DNA of 64,000 bases from Pseudozyma flocculosa PF-1 (GCF_000417875.1 NW_006920870.1:184115-248114); one strand, 5' to 3'; positions 22,554-34,871 are shown, numbered from the stretch's first letter. The notes: a model not told the origin generated them from the letters alone. Numbers and translations are program-made.

Positions 22554-23839
22554 CTAGGTGTAGAACCTGTTGCGACAGGTGGAGCATGCGGACAAAGAGT
22601 GGAGGGGGTTGGACAGGTTAGCCACCGATCGTCACTTGCTCGCCACTCGTGCACGATGCGCGTGGGCCAGAGAGTATAGCGCCATGGGACGCTTCTCCGC
22701 GCCTTGCCTCGCCGACACTCACTTTCGGTTCTCGTTGGGTCCAAACAGGTCGAGGCGGATCTCGGGGAGCATCCTCTCCTCGAGCAGCCTGAGGCGCTCC
22801 TCGAGGGTGTTGTTGATGGTGATCTTGCCGCCGTGGCCGGCGAGGACGACGCCGCCGAAGCTGTCCTTGCTCAGTCCCTCCTTGACCTCGACCGACGCCT
22901 CGCGGCCCGACTTTTCCTTGTAGTCGGCCTCGGCGCCTTTGGCGGCGTCCTGTGCCAGCTGGACGTCGTTGGATCGCACCGTGACGACCACCTTCTTCTC
23001 CATTAGTTGTAAGAGGCCCTGGTCGGAGCGCAAGGCGGGAGTGGAAGGACGAGGACGACCGGAAGTGGGTCAGCGCACTGGCCTAGGCTGCCTGCCTCAG
23101 ACCATCATGCAACGCCCTGCCTGCTGCGGCTCACCTGGAGGATGAGGTTCTGCAGTAGCTTCTTGTACGCCTCCTGGTCGTCGGTGAGGCCCGAGAGGCG
23201 CTCCTTTGCCTGGTCAAAGAGGGTCTGGAGGTGCTGCTCGCGGGTCTGGAGCACTTTCAATCGCGACTTGTTGGTCTGGGTGGATTGGGCGCTGGTAGGG
23301 GCAAGAGGGCGGAGCAGAGCGACGAACGTTGTCGGCGCAACTGCGGTCAGCGAAAGCGCTCGAGGTCGAGTTCGAGTTCGAGGGCAAGGGCGAGGGCGCG
23401 GGCGTGGCTCACATCTTCTGGGCGGTCTCGGCCTGCTTCTTCTTCTTCTCGTACTGCGAGTCGATGTTGATGGCCTCCTGACGGACGATCTTGGCCTGTA
23501 CGGCGGCAGATATGGGGAATTGGTGGACGCCATCAGCGACCTGCAAGGCCATCAAAGGGAGGCCCGCAGCGAGGGCATCGGCAGACCGTGGCCGAGCTCA
23601 CCTTTTCGATGGCAAACTCCTCGTCGGCCTTGATCTGGATCTCTCTGGCCTTTTCCATGGCCTCCTGCTTGATGAAGGCCACCTGTGATGCCGGGCAGGA
23701 GATTATCAAGATGGCCGAGGTGAGTCAGGATGCTCCCTGGGGGAGGGTTGCTGCACTACCCTAAGGTGCTGCTGCTGCGGCTCACCATCTTCTTCATCTC
23801 GGAGAGGACCTCATCGTCGTTCATGGGTCGGCCCGACAT
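22554..23839 (-). CDS. VMA4: V-type proton ATPase subunit E (peripheral stalk)
   Basis: Six exons on the minus strand: 23839-23786, 23682-23602, 23495-23413, 23291-23135, 23018-22723 and 22566-22554, giving 227 residues, the normal length of subunit E. It forms the peripheral stalks of the vacuolar ATPase with subunit G. The long N-terminal helix MNDDEVLSEMKKM...FIKQEAMEKAREIQ and EEFAIEKAKIVRQEA matches the family. The C-terminal globular part carries LILQGLLQLMEKKVVV and GGVVLAGHGGKITINNT. The last exon has only 13 bases and completes the end NRKFYT. All phases join correctly, including an AT|C junction restoring Ile before AQSTQTNKSRLKVL. Divergent from YRB2. Confidence 0.96.
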
Positions 23840-24568
23840 TGTGTATCGAGGTGCGGGTTGCGGTGGGCGGATGAGATTAGCGGCGGGTGGGCTGTCAGCG
23901 GCAAGGGCAATGCGATGACGATGCAGTGGTCAGGGGCTCAGAGAGGGTGGCGCTGGTGGTGGTGGTGTCGAGCCAGGAGCAACTAGGCAGGGTTGCGATC
24001 ACGCACGCGCCAACTCGCTCGCAGCCACACCAAGGCGGGCGGCGGTGCCCCTTAGCTGGGCTGGGCTGGGCTGGCCCCCGCCCCGCCCCCCTTTCTCTCC
24101 AGGCCTGGCCGCTGTAAGCAGGCCAGGCGCTGGGCCAGGTGGGGGCGTCACTTGGCTTGGCCGACTGCATCGGAGCCGTGGGGCCGCTGCCTTGGACAAG
24201 GTGGAGTTGCGCTGCCCGATTGCCCCGTCGGCCGCCGACCCCATGCCTGCCTGCAAAAACAGCATCGGCCAGCGATGAGCCAGGCCAGGCCTGGCCAAGC
24301 CAGGGTCAGGTCGTCCGTTCAGGGCCCACCCAGCCCCAACACCCACCATCCCCTCCGCTACGCCCTTTCCGCACCGGCCAGCTCGCCTTCCTCGCCCTCC
24401 TCCCTCCGTCTTTCATTTGCCCCAGCGTCATCACCGCGCGCTCGTCCTTTTTTCCCGCGCCGCCTTCCCTTCTCTCCTCTCGGTCTGATTGCTGCTGCGA
24501 CACGTCCTCGCTCGTCCTCGACCTCTCGACCTCGCGCTGGCTCGCGCTCTCCTCGCCACCTCGTCGAC
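23840..24568. other. Divergent promoter VMA4 / YRB2
   Basis: 730 bases between divergent ATGs. GGGCTGGGCTGGC and GGCCAGGC clusters occur at about 24055-24150 and 24281-24305. From 24340 onward it is the CT-rich leader of YRB2. No gene. Confidence 0.6.
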
Positions 24569-26622
24569 ATGTCTTCCGCTTCCCACAAGCCTGCCACCTC
24601 CTCTCCTGCCAAGGACGACGTCGCCTCTCCATCCAAGCAGACCAGCAGTGCAACCGCCGTCGCACCCTTTGATACCGAAAACGGCCAAGCTCAGCACAGC
24701 AGCACAGCAGACTCGCCAGAGCCCTCGGGTCGCACCAGTCTCGACAAGGATGGCGCAGGTAAGTCTCGCCTGCGCTCCACTCGCGGGCGGCAACGCGGCG
24801 CAAAAGACACCTCATGACACTCACGTGAATAACCTCATCCCTGGTTCCTGCCCTCGTTCCGATAGAGGAGCACGCGAGCCGCAAGCGGGAGAGGGAAACA
24901 AGCCTAGAGCCTTCTGCAAATCCATCCCCCAGCGTGAGTCTCGTCCGGTCGACAAAGCAGCAGAGCTAGCGAGGCTGGACACACATTTGACCTCCGCTCA
25001 TCCTCTTTCTGCCCGCGTCTTGCACCACGCCACAGACCGCCGCCACGCCAGACTCGCTCCCACTGAAAAAGAATCGCCTCCAGAACGACAACAGCGCCTC
25101 TTCCCGGCCCGAAGACGTTGCAGAAGAAACCGAGCCTGCCGAAGAGTCGGTCGAAGACAAGGCAAAGGCCGCCCCCGAGACGGAAAGGGTCGGCCAGATC
25201 CGTCAGAAGGTCCAAGACCTCACCTGGAAGGAGGGCAAAGATGGCGACGCCGCAAAGGACTCGACAGCCCCTGGCGGCAAGACCACAGAAGCCGCAGAGG
25301 AGGCATCGACGGCGGCAGCAGTCCCCGGATCGTTGTCTCAAGAGGCCAAGGGGGCCGCCAAAGTTGAGACCAAGTCCACCTCTAGCCCTGCCGAGACCCC
25401 CGCGCCCGTCAGGACCCAGCCGACCTTTTCCTCCTTCAGCGCCAGTGCATCGCCCTTTAGCTCCGTCCCAACACCTTCGGGATCATCCTCGACGGCGTCG
25501 GGCAAGGGCGGCTTCGTCAGCTCCGCATCGCCGTTCAAGACGTTCGCCCAGGGCTCTGCCTCGCCATTTGCCAAAGGCGGAGGTATCAAGCCCAGCAGCC
25601 TTGGGTCCTCGATTGGGGGACACCACGAGACCACCACCATCAGCGCGGGCTCCGCCTCGACGTCGGGCTCGTCGACACCAAAGGGGTCCAACCTCGGCTT
25701 CGGCGCCTTTGCCGGCGCGAGCCCCCTCAAAAAGACGATGCCGGGACCCGGCGCCAAGGAGGCGTCTCCTGCGGCCGCTGATCAGGCTCCGGCCACCTCG
25801 GTGGCTTCGTCCAAGAGCTTTTCCGAGCAGCTCTTGAGCGAAGCGGATTCGGCGACGACGGAGACCAAGTCAAAGGACCGCCCGGCACTCGACGCGGCGG
25901 AGCAGGAAGGTGAGCTGAGCGCGAGAGACCAGACCGAACCCGTCAGCCCCGGCCCTGCTGACCTCCAAACTTGTCAAACCGCATCACTACAGTCATCACG
26001 GGGGAAGAGGACGAGCAGAGCGTCCACAGCGTCCGGGCCAAGCTCTACACCATGGCCGACGACCAGAGCTGGAAAGAGAGAGGGACGGGCACGATCCGCG
26101 TCAATGTGCCGAAGTCTCGGGACGGCAAGCACTCGGCCAGGCTAGGTACGTACTGCGTCGGCCAGGCCGGCATCTTGAGAGGTCGCACCAGCTCACGTCC
26201 TCCCTGCCCTCCGCTCTCCTCCCTCTATCCTCCTCATGCGTCCCTCTGACCGATGCGCACAGTCATGCGGGCAGACGGCATCCTGCGCCTGATTCTCAAC
26301 GTCTCGCTTTTCCCCGGGATGAAGTGCGAGCTGCAGGAAAAGTTTGTTAGGATCGTGGCGTTCGAAGACGGCAACCTGGCCCACTTTGCCATCAAGGTGA
26401 GGAGGATCCGCCGTGCTCGCCCTCGGCGCCATTGCCGTCGTCGTCGCCGTCGCAAGCTGGGATGAGTGAAGCCAGCAGGAGCGAGCTATCCTGACACCAA
26501 CTTCTTAATCTTCCCCCTGTCACCCGGGTCGTGTGGCGCCCTTCTCGCAGATGAGCAACCCGACCAACGCGGTGGCGTTTATGGACGCGGTTCAAAAGCA
26601 GATCTCCAAGCTGTCCAAGTAA
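24569..26622 (+). CDS. YRB2: Ran-binding protein of the Yrb2/Hba1/RanBP3 type
   Basis: Six exons: 24569-24758, 24866-24933, 25036-25909, 25993-26145, 26263-26396 and 26551-26622, giving 496 residues. Family members are nuclear RanGTP-binding cofactors that promote Crm1-dependent export. Residues 1-377 are disordered and Ser/Thr/Pro/Lys-rich. They include an SRKRERETSLEP segment typical of fungal Hba1 proteins and repeated SPF/SFS motifs (FSSFSASASPFSS, SSASPFKTF, GSASPFAKG). The Ran-binding domain spans about residues 378-496. It opens with VITGEEDEQSVHSVRAKLY, then WKERGTGTIRVNV, then MRADGILRLILN across exons 4 and 5. The last exon encodes the C-terminal helix NPTNAVAFMDAVQKQI. It converges with GDB1. 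Confidence 0.92.
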
Positions 26623-27271
26623 CGACTGCAGCGTGCGGTCGGCGGATCGCTGCAATAGCAGCAGCAGTGGCAGCGGCGGCAGGAGCGGCAGGTGTGGGTG
26701 GTAGAGCCGTCTTTTCACCCTCTCCCTGCACCCGTCGAGGTGCGCAAGGGGGGTGGTTGACCACCGATCTCCAAAAAAGAGGCCGAAGGGGCCGAACACA
26801 TGTCGTATGCATGGCTAAGCCACCACATCGTCACTACCATGCTGCTGCCCCCCCTGCCATTGTTGGCAGCGGCATGCAATGGCCACGCGGTCGTACAACC
26901 TTCCTTCCCTCCCCTCCCCTTGCCACCAGGTACACGCGAGCAGATGCAGGCCACGCGTCGAGACTGCACCCGCGACTCGACTCTGGGCTATACGCGGGTC
27001 CATGACATTCGGGTTTGTGGGTTGCCAAAGGCGGGTCGACGATGAAGCGGGGCGAGGCGAGACGAGGCAAGGCGGAACGAGACGAAACGGAGAGGAAAGG
27101 AGCGAGTGGCAACGACAAACATGGGCCAGTCTATCTACAGCGGCGGTCTTCTACCATCCTCGTCTATGTTGTTGATGCACGCAGCAGCAGGGAGGCGATG
27201 TGATGGGGGGGACGGGGTGGAGCCGAAGGGCTATGGGTGGAGGACGACGCGGACGGGGCGGGCGGGCGGGC
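26623..27271. other. Convergent intergenic YRB2 / GDB1
   Basis: About 650 bases between two stop codons. Purine-rich GGCGAGGCGAGACGAGGC at 27051-27080 and a TCC/CCTCCC stretch near 26900-26930. Several short frames on both strands, none credible. Confidence 0.55.
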
Positions 27272-30200
27272 TCAGGCGTCGTTCATGAGCTGGAGGACGT
27301 CGAGGAGGGTGGCGGCGCTCCAGGCCTGGGTGGCGCACGAGTCCGGGCAGTGTTTGCCGTCGGCCTGGGTGAGTTCGGGCAGGCCGGCCCAGGGCGAGGC
27401 GCGCACGTGGCGGCGGTGCTCGAGGAGCAGCGCATTGATGCGGTGCGTCATTTCGGCCTTGGCCACGCCGGCCTCGGAGCCAAAGTGGAACACGGCGCGA
27501 AGGTAGTAGCCCCGCAGCCACACCCATTCCGGTCCGTTGCTGCAAGAGGGGAGGGAGGGAGGGAGGAGGAGGAGGAGAAAGCGACAATGTCGGCGTCAGT
27601 CGTCGTCCAGTTGAGCTCGTACAGACGGACGTCCTGAGGTGCCCGCCTCGACGTGATGCCGCCTCGACCCAACGCCGACTCACTGGTAGTTCCAGCCGCA
27701 CGACGTGGCGGGATCGTCGTTCTCGGTCTGGTCGTAGTTGGGCCGGTAGTTGTAGTCGGCCGGGTCGAGCGTCTTCATGCCCAGCGGGCCCACGAGAATC
27801 TTGCGCGCATTGTTGAGCGCCAGGCGGGCGTGCTCCGGGTCGAAGAGCTCGGGAGCCACGCACATGGCAATGGGAAAGTTGGAGCGGAACTGGTAGTCGG
27901 CCCACTCGCGCCCCTTGGATGATCCAAAGATGTCCTTGTAGATGCCCCTGCGGTTGACCAGGCTCGAGTCGACCTTGTACTTTGCGTCCTCGTTGGCCGA
28001 GGCGGGGACGTAGTAGGCCTCCTCGAACGAGCGTTGGAGCAGGTCGGCCCACTCTTTGTACGTCACCAGGCGCTTCTTGCCGTCGACGGTCGCCTCGACG
28101 CCCTTGGCCAGCTTCCACTTGCCGCTTCGCTGCAGGCCGTCGACCCAGGTCAGGGTGCTCTTGAGCAGCGCCGTGATCTCGATGGCCGCGCCGTCGCGCG
28201 GCGAGCCGGGCACGCCCTTGTTGCCGGCGCGCGCCGACGAGCCGTTCTTGTCCTGCCAGGTGCCGCAGTTGTGCTGGTTGCCGCCAAAGATGATGCCCGT
28301 CTTCCAGTCGACGTCAATGTCGATGTTGAAGCCGTCCGGGTGCATGTCGTTGTCGATGGCGGGGCCGGCATTGTACTCGCGGAAGTGGATGCCGCTGGCG
28401 TGCCGCTGCAGGATCTCCTGGATCAGCTCGGCCACGGTGCTCGAGTACGAGTAGGCCTTGGCGTCGTCCCAGGCGATCCACTCGTCGTCCTTGGGGAAGC
28501 GCCGCTTGACGGGCTCGTCGAGGATCTTGACGCCGTCCGGCGCCATCTTCGTGTAGTCCTGCACGTTCTGTGCAAAGAACCACGGGCCGTCTCGGCAGTT
28601 GTAGCGTGGAGTCCGACCAGAGTCGAGCAGATTGGGGATCAGGCCGTGCTTGAGCGTCGAGCCAAAGGCAAGGATGTGCTCCCTCGCCGCGCCGTACATG
28701 CCCGTGGCCAGGTAGAGGCCGCGCAGCGAGATGAAGACGTCGCGGCCCCATAGCCGGGCCCATGAGGCCGCGAAGAAGGGGAGGCCGGCGGCCATCGACG
28801 CGACGTCGCGGTCCGGCCAGAGCGACGCCGTCTTGACCGTGCCGTTCATCTGGACGGCGCACAGGCCGAGCGACTTGGTAAAGTCGTGGCTGTGCTGGAC
28901 AAACGGCGACATCTGCGAGATGGCGCGCGCGCGGGCGGCCCGGTAGGCCGTGTTGATGACGAGCGAAAAGTACTTGGGTCGCAGGAAGTTGGGCACGGTC
29001 GAGGCGATCAGGTCGAAGCGCTCCTTGAGCCAGGCGGCGGGGGCGGCCAGCTTGGGGAACAGGCCGACCTGCCTCTCGAGGCGGGCGTGGACGTAGTCGA
29101 GCGCCCAGGTGCCCTTGCGCAGGTGGCCGCACAGCGGATGGCCGAGGTCGTTGCGCTCCATGATGCTCCTCAGCACCGACATCCAGCCCTCCAGGCCGCA
29201 GTAGACCAGCTTGCCGTGCTCGGGGATCTCGTAGACGCCATCGCTGCCTCCGGTGACGTCCTTCTCCTCTCCGTCGGCGCGGTGCAGCAGCACGTTGAGG
29301 TGGACCAGGTCCAGCGAGGCCATGGCATCGGCCGCGCCCTTGGAGCAGATGGAGTCGACGTCGGCTCCGAGGCCGGACATCGACGTGCTAAACACCATGA
29401 TGCTGCCCGGGGGGAAGCTGTCCGGGATGCAGATCTCGGTGTAGGCGCCGCCGTCTTCGTTGGTGCCCTCCTTGAGCTGCGGCGTCTCGACGTCGACGAG
29501 CTTGGACTCGAAGCCCCGCAGCTCCTTTGCATCTTCCTTGACGTTGCGGTCGACGATCTCGAGCGACTTGCCGAGGATGAACGTGGCCTTGGTGCGGTCG
29601 AGCCGCACGGGGCTGATCGAGCCGCGGTCCTTGCCGCGGGCATTGAAGGCCGTGTGGGCGAGGCACAGGAAGCCCTCGTGCGTCTGCGGGTGGACGCGGT
29701 GGACAATGATGTAGTCGTTCTCCTGGTGGACGTGGCCCTCCGAGTAGCCGCGCAGCACCATCTCGGTGTGCAGGTGGTTGACCAGCCGCTTGACGGCGCC
29801 GATACCGCTGGCCTCGGGGTGGGCGTTGGTGGCGTACTTGCGGCTCTCCTGGACAACGTCGAGGGTCTTGGGGTACAGGTCGTCGAAGCCCTTGGTGCTG
29901 CCGATGGCGGACCACGAGAAGGCAACCAGGGCGCCCATGGTCAGGGCGTCCTCGGTCGTCCTCTTGGACGTCGGGGTCTCGTTGTCGTGGGTCAGGTCCA
30001 TGAAGAGGGCGTGCGGGCTCGAGCCGTCCAGCTGCTGGATGGTGCAGGGGACCGGCGCCTTGGAATCGGGCAGGGTGGCGGTGCCCTCCTCGTTCAGGCA
30101 GGCCTCGTCCATCGATCCAATCGGCTTGTTGACGCCGAACCGGTAGAGGAGGCGGCTCTCCTCCTTGGGATCATGCGCGTTGTCCATCTCGCGGATGAGC

Positions 30201-32363
30201 GAGTTGATGCCGAGCCGGCTGACAAAGTGCACGTCCATCTCGGCGCTGCCCGTGAAGAGCTCGGCGCAGACGTAGAGGTTGGGGTTGGCCCGGCGCGCAA
30301 TGTCGAGGAAGTGCTCGCCGACGTGGATCGGCGTCGAGTGGCAGTTGTCGATGCGGAAGGCGTCGAACGCGGACGCGAGGAGCAGCGTGTAGGCCTCCAT
30401 GTGCTTCCAGAGGAAGGGTGAGTCTTCGGGCTTCTTGCCGTAGCGCAGCTTGACGCAGTCGCCCCAGACAATCACCTCGCGGCGGAGGTAGACGCGCGAC
30501 GACGGAGACGCAAAGTCCTCGAGCGGGTCCGCGGCCCAGATCCAGCCGTTGTTGGCCAGGGCCAGCTCCCTGGGATCCCGCTTCTTGCACGCGGGGTTCT
30601 TCGGGTCGAGCCGCGTGAAGTAAGGCTCGAAGAAGGGGCTCGATGCGGTGATGGGTCCGAGCTTGGGGCCGTTGGGGTCGACGCGGGTGTACTTGAGGCG
30701 CCCGAGCAGGTTGTCGAGGATCGCCTTGACGTCGTCGTCGTACGTCTTGTAGAGCGAGCTGTTGACCTCGTCGATGACCTTGGAGAAGAAGTCGAGCGTC
30801 TCAGAGTCGGATCGCCCGCGGCAGATGGTCCTGAAGATGGAAGCAGCGAGGGGCGCATCGAGGCTGGTGACAAACCTGGCGCTCAGGGCCATCTGGTGGT
30901 GCAGGGCATGCTCTCGGACGATGCTGGCCGCCTCCTGCAGCGAGGGGCTGTCAGGCAAGCTGAGAGCCTTGACGGCCGCGTCATCGGCCTGGCCCTTCTC
31001 CCATGCCGACTGGAATGCCGCCGTCTCGGCCTTGACGTCGAGTACGTAGAACTGCCAGAGGTTGAGCTTGGGCAGGACGTGGTCCTTGATCCCGTCAACG
31101 ATGGCGGAAGCCTCCTGGTCGCTCTTTGGCTCCGTCGGCAGCCCGAGCTCGCCGAGCTTGCCGCTGTACTCGAGGAGCGCGCGGTCGAGCTCCTCTGCCG
31201 GGGTGAGGTGGGGCGAGTTGAGCGGGTTGTAGGCCGCTTCGGGGTGCTCGTTGAGCCAGGGGCTGTTGTGGGCCGTGTGGTTCCAGACGACGTCGCTCAT
31301 GCTCAGGATGCCCCACTTTTCCTTGATCTTGGCCATCTCGGCCTTGATGATGCGGGCGCGGTCCTCCTTGGTGGCCGCCTTGCCCGTCTTGGCGTCAAAG
31401 AGGTCGTGGGAGAAGTCGGTCTGGTCTGCGATCGAGTAGGGGCTGTTGCTGGCGCCCCTGACGTTGAGCGGGGGAAAGTGGAGCATGTTGTAGCCGGCCT
31501 CCTTTGCGCACTGGAGGTGGGGCTCCCACTCGCCCAGTGACCCGGCCCACTTTGCGATGAGCGTCTGCAGGACGAGGCCGTCGAGCGGCAGCAGCTCGAC
31601 ATCGCCGGTGACCTGGCCACCGCCCTTGTCTGCCGACAGAGGGCGAGAGTCGGGGCCGAGGATGGGCTTGCGCACGGGCGCCTTGAGGACGGGGTCGACG
31701 TTGAAGTAGCCGTGCTTGCCCTGCTTCCGAGTGCGGCCATCGCTGCTCTTCTTGAAGAGGTCCTCGTCGTCTTCCTCGGTGGTGAACTCGACGTAGAACT
31801 CAAAGACACCGGCGCGGTCGATGATGAGGTCGACAAAGTTGGGGCGGGTCAGGTCGGCGGGGAAGCTGTGGGTGCGGTGGGCCGGGGCGCTCGCGAGGAT
31901 GGTCAGCGTGCGTGTCACTGCGCATCGAGAAGGCCTCCTCGTCGCGGGGAGATGTTGGACACTCACCTCCTGTCGACGAATGTGGTCCTGTCAAACTGGC
32001 TCTTTGACGCGGGGTAGTTGGAGAACAGTTTGGCCTGCTTGGAGGCTAGGCTTCCGGCGTCGATGGAGAAGCGCAGTAGGTAGGGCTCGAGCGGTGCGGG
32101 CAGCCGGATGTACTGTCGAGGGGGAGAGTGGGAGGAGGAGACGTCAATACGAGTGCATGCTGATGGTGGGTCCGGGAGGGGCCTGCGCGTATGCTCACGG
32201 ATCTCTGGTCGGAAGGGCTGCCATCCTCTTCGAGACGAAGCTCAAAGACCCTGAGAGGGGACGAGGTGGAAGGTGCGGGCTGCTTTGTGGTCTTTGGGGC
32301 GCTGCCGTTGCCCTTTGGGGTGCCGTTGGCCGAGGATGCGGCCTTGCGGACGGGAGCCGGCAT
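27272..32363 (-). CDS. GDB1: Glycogen debranching enzyme (4-alpha-glucanotransferase / amylo-1,6-glucosidase)
   Basis: Four exons: 32363-32199, 32112-31967, 31865-27684 and 27539-27272, giving 1586 residues (yeast Gdb1 is about 1536). The bifunctional cytosolic enzyme moves oligosaccharide from limit-dextrin branches, then hydrolyses the remaining alpha-1,6 glucose. The transferase half (GH13-like) carries DVVWNHTA (about residue 210) and AFRIDNCHST (about residue 605), where the Asp is the expected nucleophile. The glucosidase half (GH133) carries YNCRDGPWFFAQ near residue 1196 and the IDNDMHPDGFNIDID block near 1275. The end PWAGLPELTQ...CATQAWSAATLLD is typical. I placed the second intron end at 31866 so that DRSFPADLTRPNF is in phase; a nearer CAG would shift the frame. 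Antisense frames of several hundred codons are shadows. Confidence 0.96.
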
Positions 32364-32479
32364 GGTGTCGAGCGCCTCGCTGGCGTGCGGAAGGGTATGC
32401 GGAGGGATGCGGTGGTGTGGAAGTCTAGGGGGTGGAAAGAGTGCGAGCGAGAAGGGAAGACGAGGGGACAAGGGAGAAA

Positions 32480-32493
32480 GGGGGGGGGGGGGG
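32480..32493. repeat. Homopolymer G tract
   Basis: Fourteen consecutive G in the promoter region of GDB1; its length may be a sequencing estimate. Confidence 0.8.
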
Positions 32494-32625
32494 ATTGGTG
32501 GTCGTCGAGGTGAAAGAGACGAGGGGATGATGTAGGCGGACCGGCTCGTCGTCGATCGAGAGAGGCTGGGGTGGCGGAGATGGCCAGACGAGGGAGGGGT
32601 CGCGGGTCGAGAAGAAGCAGCAGCG

Positions 32626-32650
32626 AGCAAGCAAGCAAGCAAGCAAGCAG
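32626..32650. repeat. (AAGC)n tetranucleotide array
   Basis: About six copies of AAGC/GCAA in the GDB1 upstream region. The same tetranucleotide recurs elsewhere in the intergenic DNA of this window. Confidence 0.85.
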
Positions 32651-33632
32651 GCAAGAGAGGGCTCGAGCGTGGCTGGATGGAATGCGCAGTCGCCCCCTGG
32701 TCGAGATCGCATCGATTCGATAGTCGGCAGGCAAAGAGCCAGAGGCAGGCGCAGGCCTACATAGGCCAATCGGACAGGCAGGCAGGCAGGGTCTCGAGCT
32801 GCCCGAGGGTCGCCCGCTCGCTTGGCAGCCAAGCAACGAGCAAAGCAACAGCTGGCTGGCGGGGGGCAGATGGGCTCATGGTTGGCTGCCTGTCCAGGTG
32901 GCCCGCCCGATCGACGCATCAAGCCGCAGCGAGGTGACATCGTGTCGACACCGCGCGGGCCCCAAACGACGCGGCGGGACGCCAAAAAGCAGCCAAGCCA
33001 GCTGCGCAGCCCATGCAGGCATGCAGCAGGCCAGCGGCAGGCCAGCAGCAGCATTGGGGCTGGTTCGTGGTGCCCCACAGATGGCCAACGAGGTCGAGTA
33101 GTGATGCAGGCGAGGTGAGATCTGGTCGCCTGCTGTCCAGCTTGCTTGCTCGACCAAAGCAAGGCAGGCAGGGCTGACTACAGCCAAGACCAAGCCTGGG
33201 CCCTGGCCTCTGCTGATGGTGGTGCAGGCCAGCGAGGCGGCCAAGAAGAAACGCAAAGCTGCCAGGCCGCAACGCGATGGACCCTTGCTTGGGCCTAGGA
33301 GGCCTTGCTGCACCATGCCGTCGATCTGCGCTCCGTTTCCATCGCCCAACGTCCGGTGGCCAGCCTGCAGATCGCCGCGCGCGGATCAGTGGTCAAGCCC
33401 GATTAGCCACCAGCCCGATTGGCATCTCCGGGTTTAGCCGTCAACTCGACCCAAGGCCGAGACGCTTGGGATGGCCCGTGGGCGGGCCGGCTATTGACCG
33501 CTCCCGGGGTCAACTAGCGCTGCCTAACCCAAGCAGCTAACTTACCCCGGACGACCTGCCACCACCACCACCGCTGCCACTACAATCCACTTCTCCACGA
33601 CGCACCCCCCCAAACCCACCATTTCGCCCGCC

Positions 33633-34871
33633 ATGTCGCTCTCTAGCCCGCAGGGCACCTACAACAACACCTCGCTCCAGACTGTCCACTTTGGTCCGGG
33701 CATCGTCTCGGCCGCCCTCCCCGCCTCCCTCGCCAAGCTCGGCGCCAAAAAGGCCTTTGTCCTCACCGGAAATTCGCTCGCCACAAAGACCGACATCATC
33801 AAGGACATCCAGTCCGTCCTCGGCGACGCGCACGGCACCACCTTCCACTCCATCGGCGAGCACGCCCCCGTCTCGGGCATCCGCGACGCCACCAACCAGA
33901 TCAAGCAAGTCGGCGCAGACGTCATCGTCGCCGTCGGCGGAGGGTCGCCCATCGACGCCGCAAAGGCCATCTCCTACTTTATCCACGAAAACGACCAGAG
34001 CACCAAGGGCAACGACCATCCGGACTCGTTTATCCCCATCATCGCCATCCCCACCACCCTCAGCGTCGCAGAGACGACCGCAAACGCCGGCTACAAGTCC
34101 GACGACGGCGACAAGATCGGCGTGCACCACCCGGCCGTCATCCCGCGCACCATCATCTACGACGCCCAGCTCACCCTCGCCACCCCGCAGCGCCTCTGGC
34201 TCTCGACGGGCATGAGGGCCGTCGACCACGCCATCGAGTTCCTCTACCGCTTCGACACCCACCCGCTCCTGCGCGGCCAGGTCTACAACGCCATCCGCGA
34301 GCTATTCACCTTCCTCCCGCTCTCGAAGCGTAGTCCGGACGACGTCGACATCCGCCAGCGCCTCCAGCTCGCCGCCTTCATCTCCCTCTGGCCCGAGCTG
34401 CGTCGCGGCGCCCTCGGCCTCAGCCACGGCCTCGGACACAAGCTCGGAGCCACCTACGCCATCGGCCACGGCATCACCTCGTGCCTCACCCTCTCCCCCG
34501 CCATCATCCACACGGCCCAGAGCGACGAGACCCCGCTCGAGGCCCTCGCCGCCCTCGCAGGCGCGCTCGAGTACATCCCGGCCCCCTTCAACCCGAGCCC
34601 GCAGCCACTGGCCCCCGCCGTCGGCAGCGCCACATCCCTCGACGCCGCGCAGCTGAGGAGCAAGGGCGCCGAGGTCGGAAAGGCCGTCGATCGCCTCGTC
34701 CGCGATCTCGACCTGCACGTCACCCTCAAGTCGCAGGGCGTTCCGCGCGAGGACCTCGAAAAGATCACCCAGAGGACCCTCGGCGCCGATAAGCCGAGCG
34801 ACTCGGACGAGTACAGGAAGATCCTCGAGCTCCTCGAGGGCATCTACGACGACCAGCAGGGCCAGCTTTAG
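33633..34871 (+). CDS. Iron-containing alcohol dehydrogenase family / maleylacetate reductase-like enzyme
   Basis: A single exon of 412 residues, the normal length for the Fe-ADH superfamily. The NAD(P)-binding domain carries VGGGSPIDAAKA (residues 101-112) and the family segment IPIIAIPTTLSVAETTANAGY (134-154). The C-terminal helical domain has the metal-site motif GLSHGLGHKLG...GHG with H265, H269 and H279. The upstream metal ligand position, an Asp four residues before the conserved His in DALTHAIE-type enzymes, is Arg here (MRAVDHAIE, R195/H199). This points to the maleylacetate-reductase-like branch, which does not depend on a bound metal. The physiological substrate cannot be told from the sequence. 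No introns. Divergent from GDB1. Confidence 0.88.
   Translation: MSLSSPQGTYNNTSLQTVHFGPGIVSAALPASLAKLGAKKAFVLTGNSLATKTDIIKDIQSVLGDAHGTTFHSIGEHAPVSGIRDATNQIKQVGADVIVAVGGGSPIDAAKAISYFIHENDQSTKGNDHPDSFIPIIAIPTTLSVAETTANAGYKSDDGDKIGVHHPAVIPRTIIYDAQLTLATPQRLWLSTGMRAVDHAIEFLYRFDTHPLLRGQVYNAIRELFTFLPLSKRSPDDVDIRQRLQLAAFISLWPELRRGALGLSHGLGHKLGATYAIGHGITSCLTLSPAIIHTAQSDETPLEALAALAGALEYIPAPFNPSPQPLAPAVGSATSLDAAQLRSKGAEVGKAVDRLVRDLDLHVTLKSQGVPREDLEKITQRTLGADKPSDSDEYRKILELLEGIYDDQQGQL

Larger units (their letters stand above)
32364..33632. other. Divergent promoter GDB1 / Fe-ADH
   Basis: 1.27 kb between divergent ATGs. Contains a 14-G tract (32480-32493), an AAGC array (about 32626-32650), GCAGGCAGGC stretches, and two close AGCCCGATT copies at about 33397-33421. 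No credible coding sequence. Confidence 0.6.

Noticed and set aside
23278..23300. Acceptor CACCCAG at about 23278 for VMA4 exon 4
   Set aside because: It breaks the frame after AETAQK; the upstream CTACCAG acceptor gives an in-phase AT|C join and the expected length.
28886..30421. 511-codon plus-strand frame inside GDB1
   Set aside because: Lies opposite conserved debranching-enzyme motifs; composition is typical of a shadow.
31919..31966. A 48-base intron ending at the first CAG in the GDB1 N-terminal region
   Set aside because: It would shift the frame. The acceptor at 31866 joins in phase and gives the expected debranching-enzyme N-terminus.
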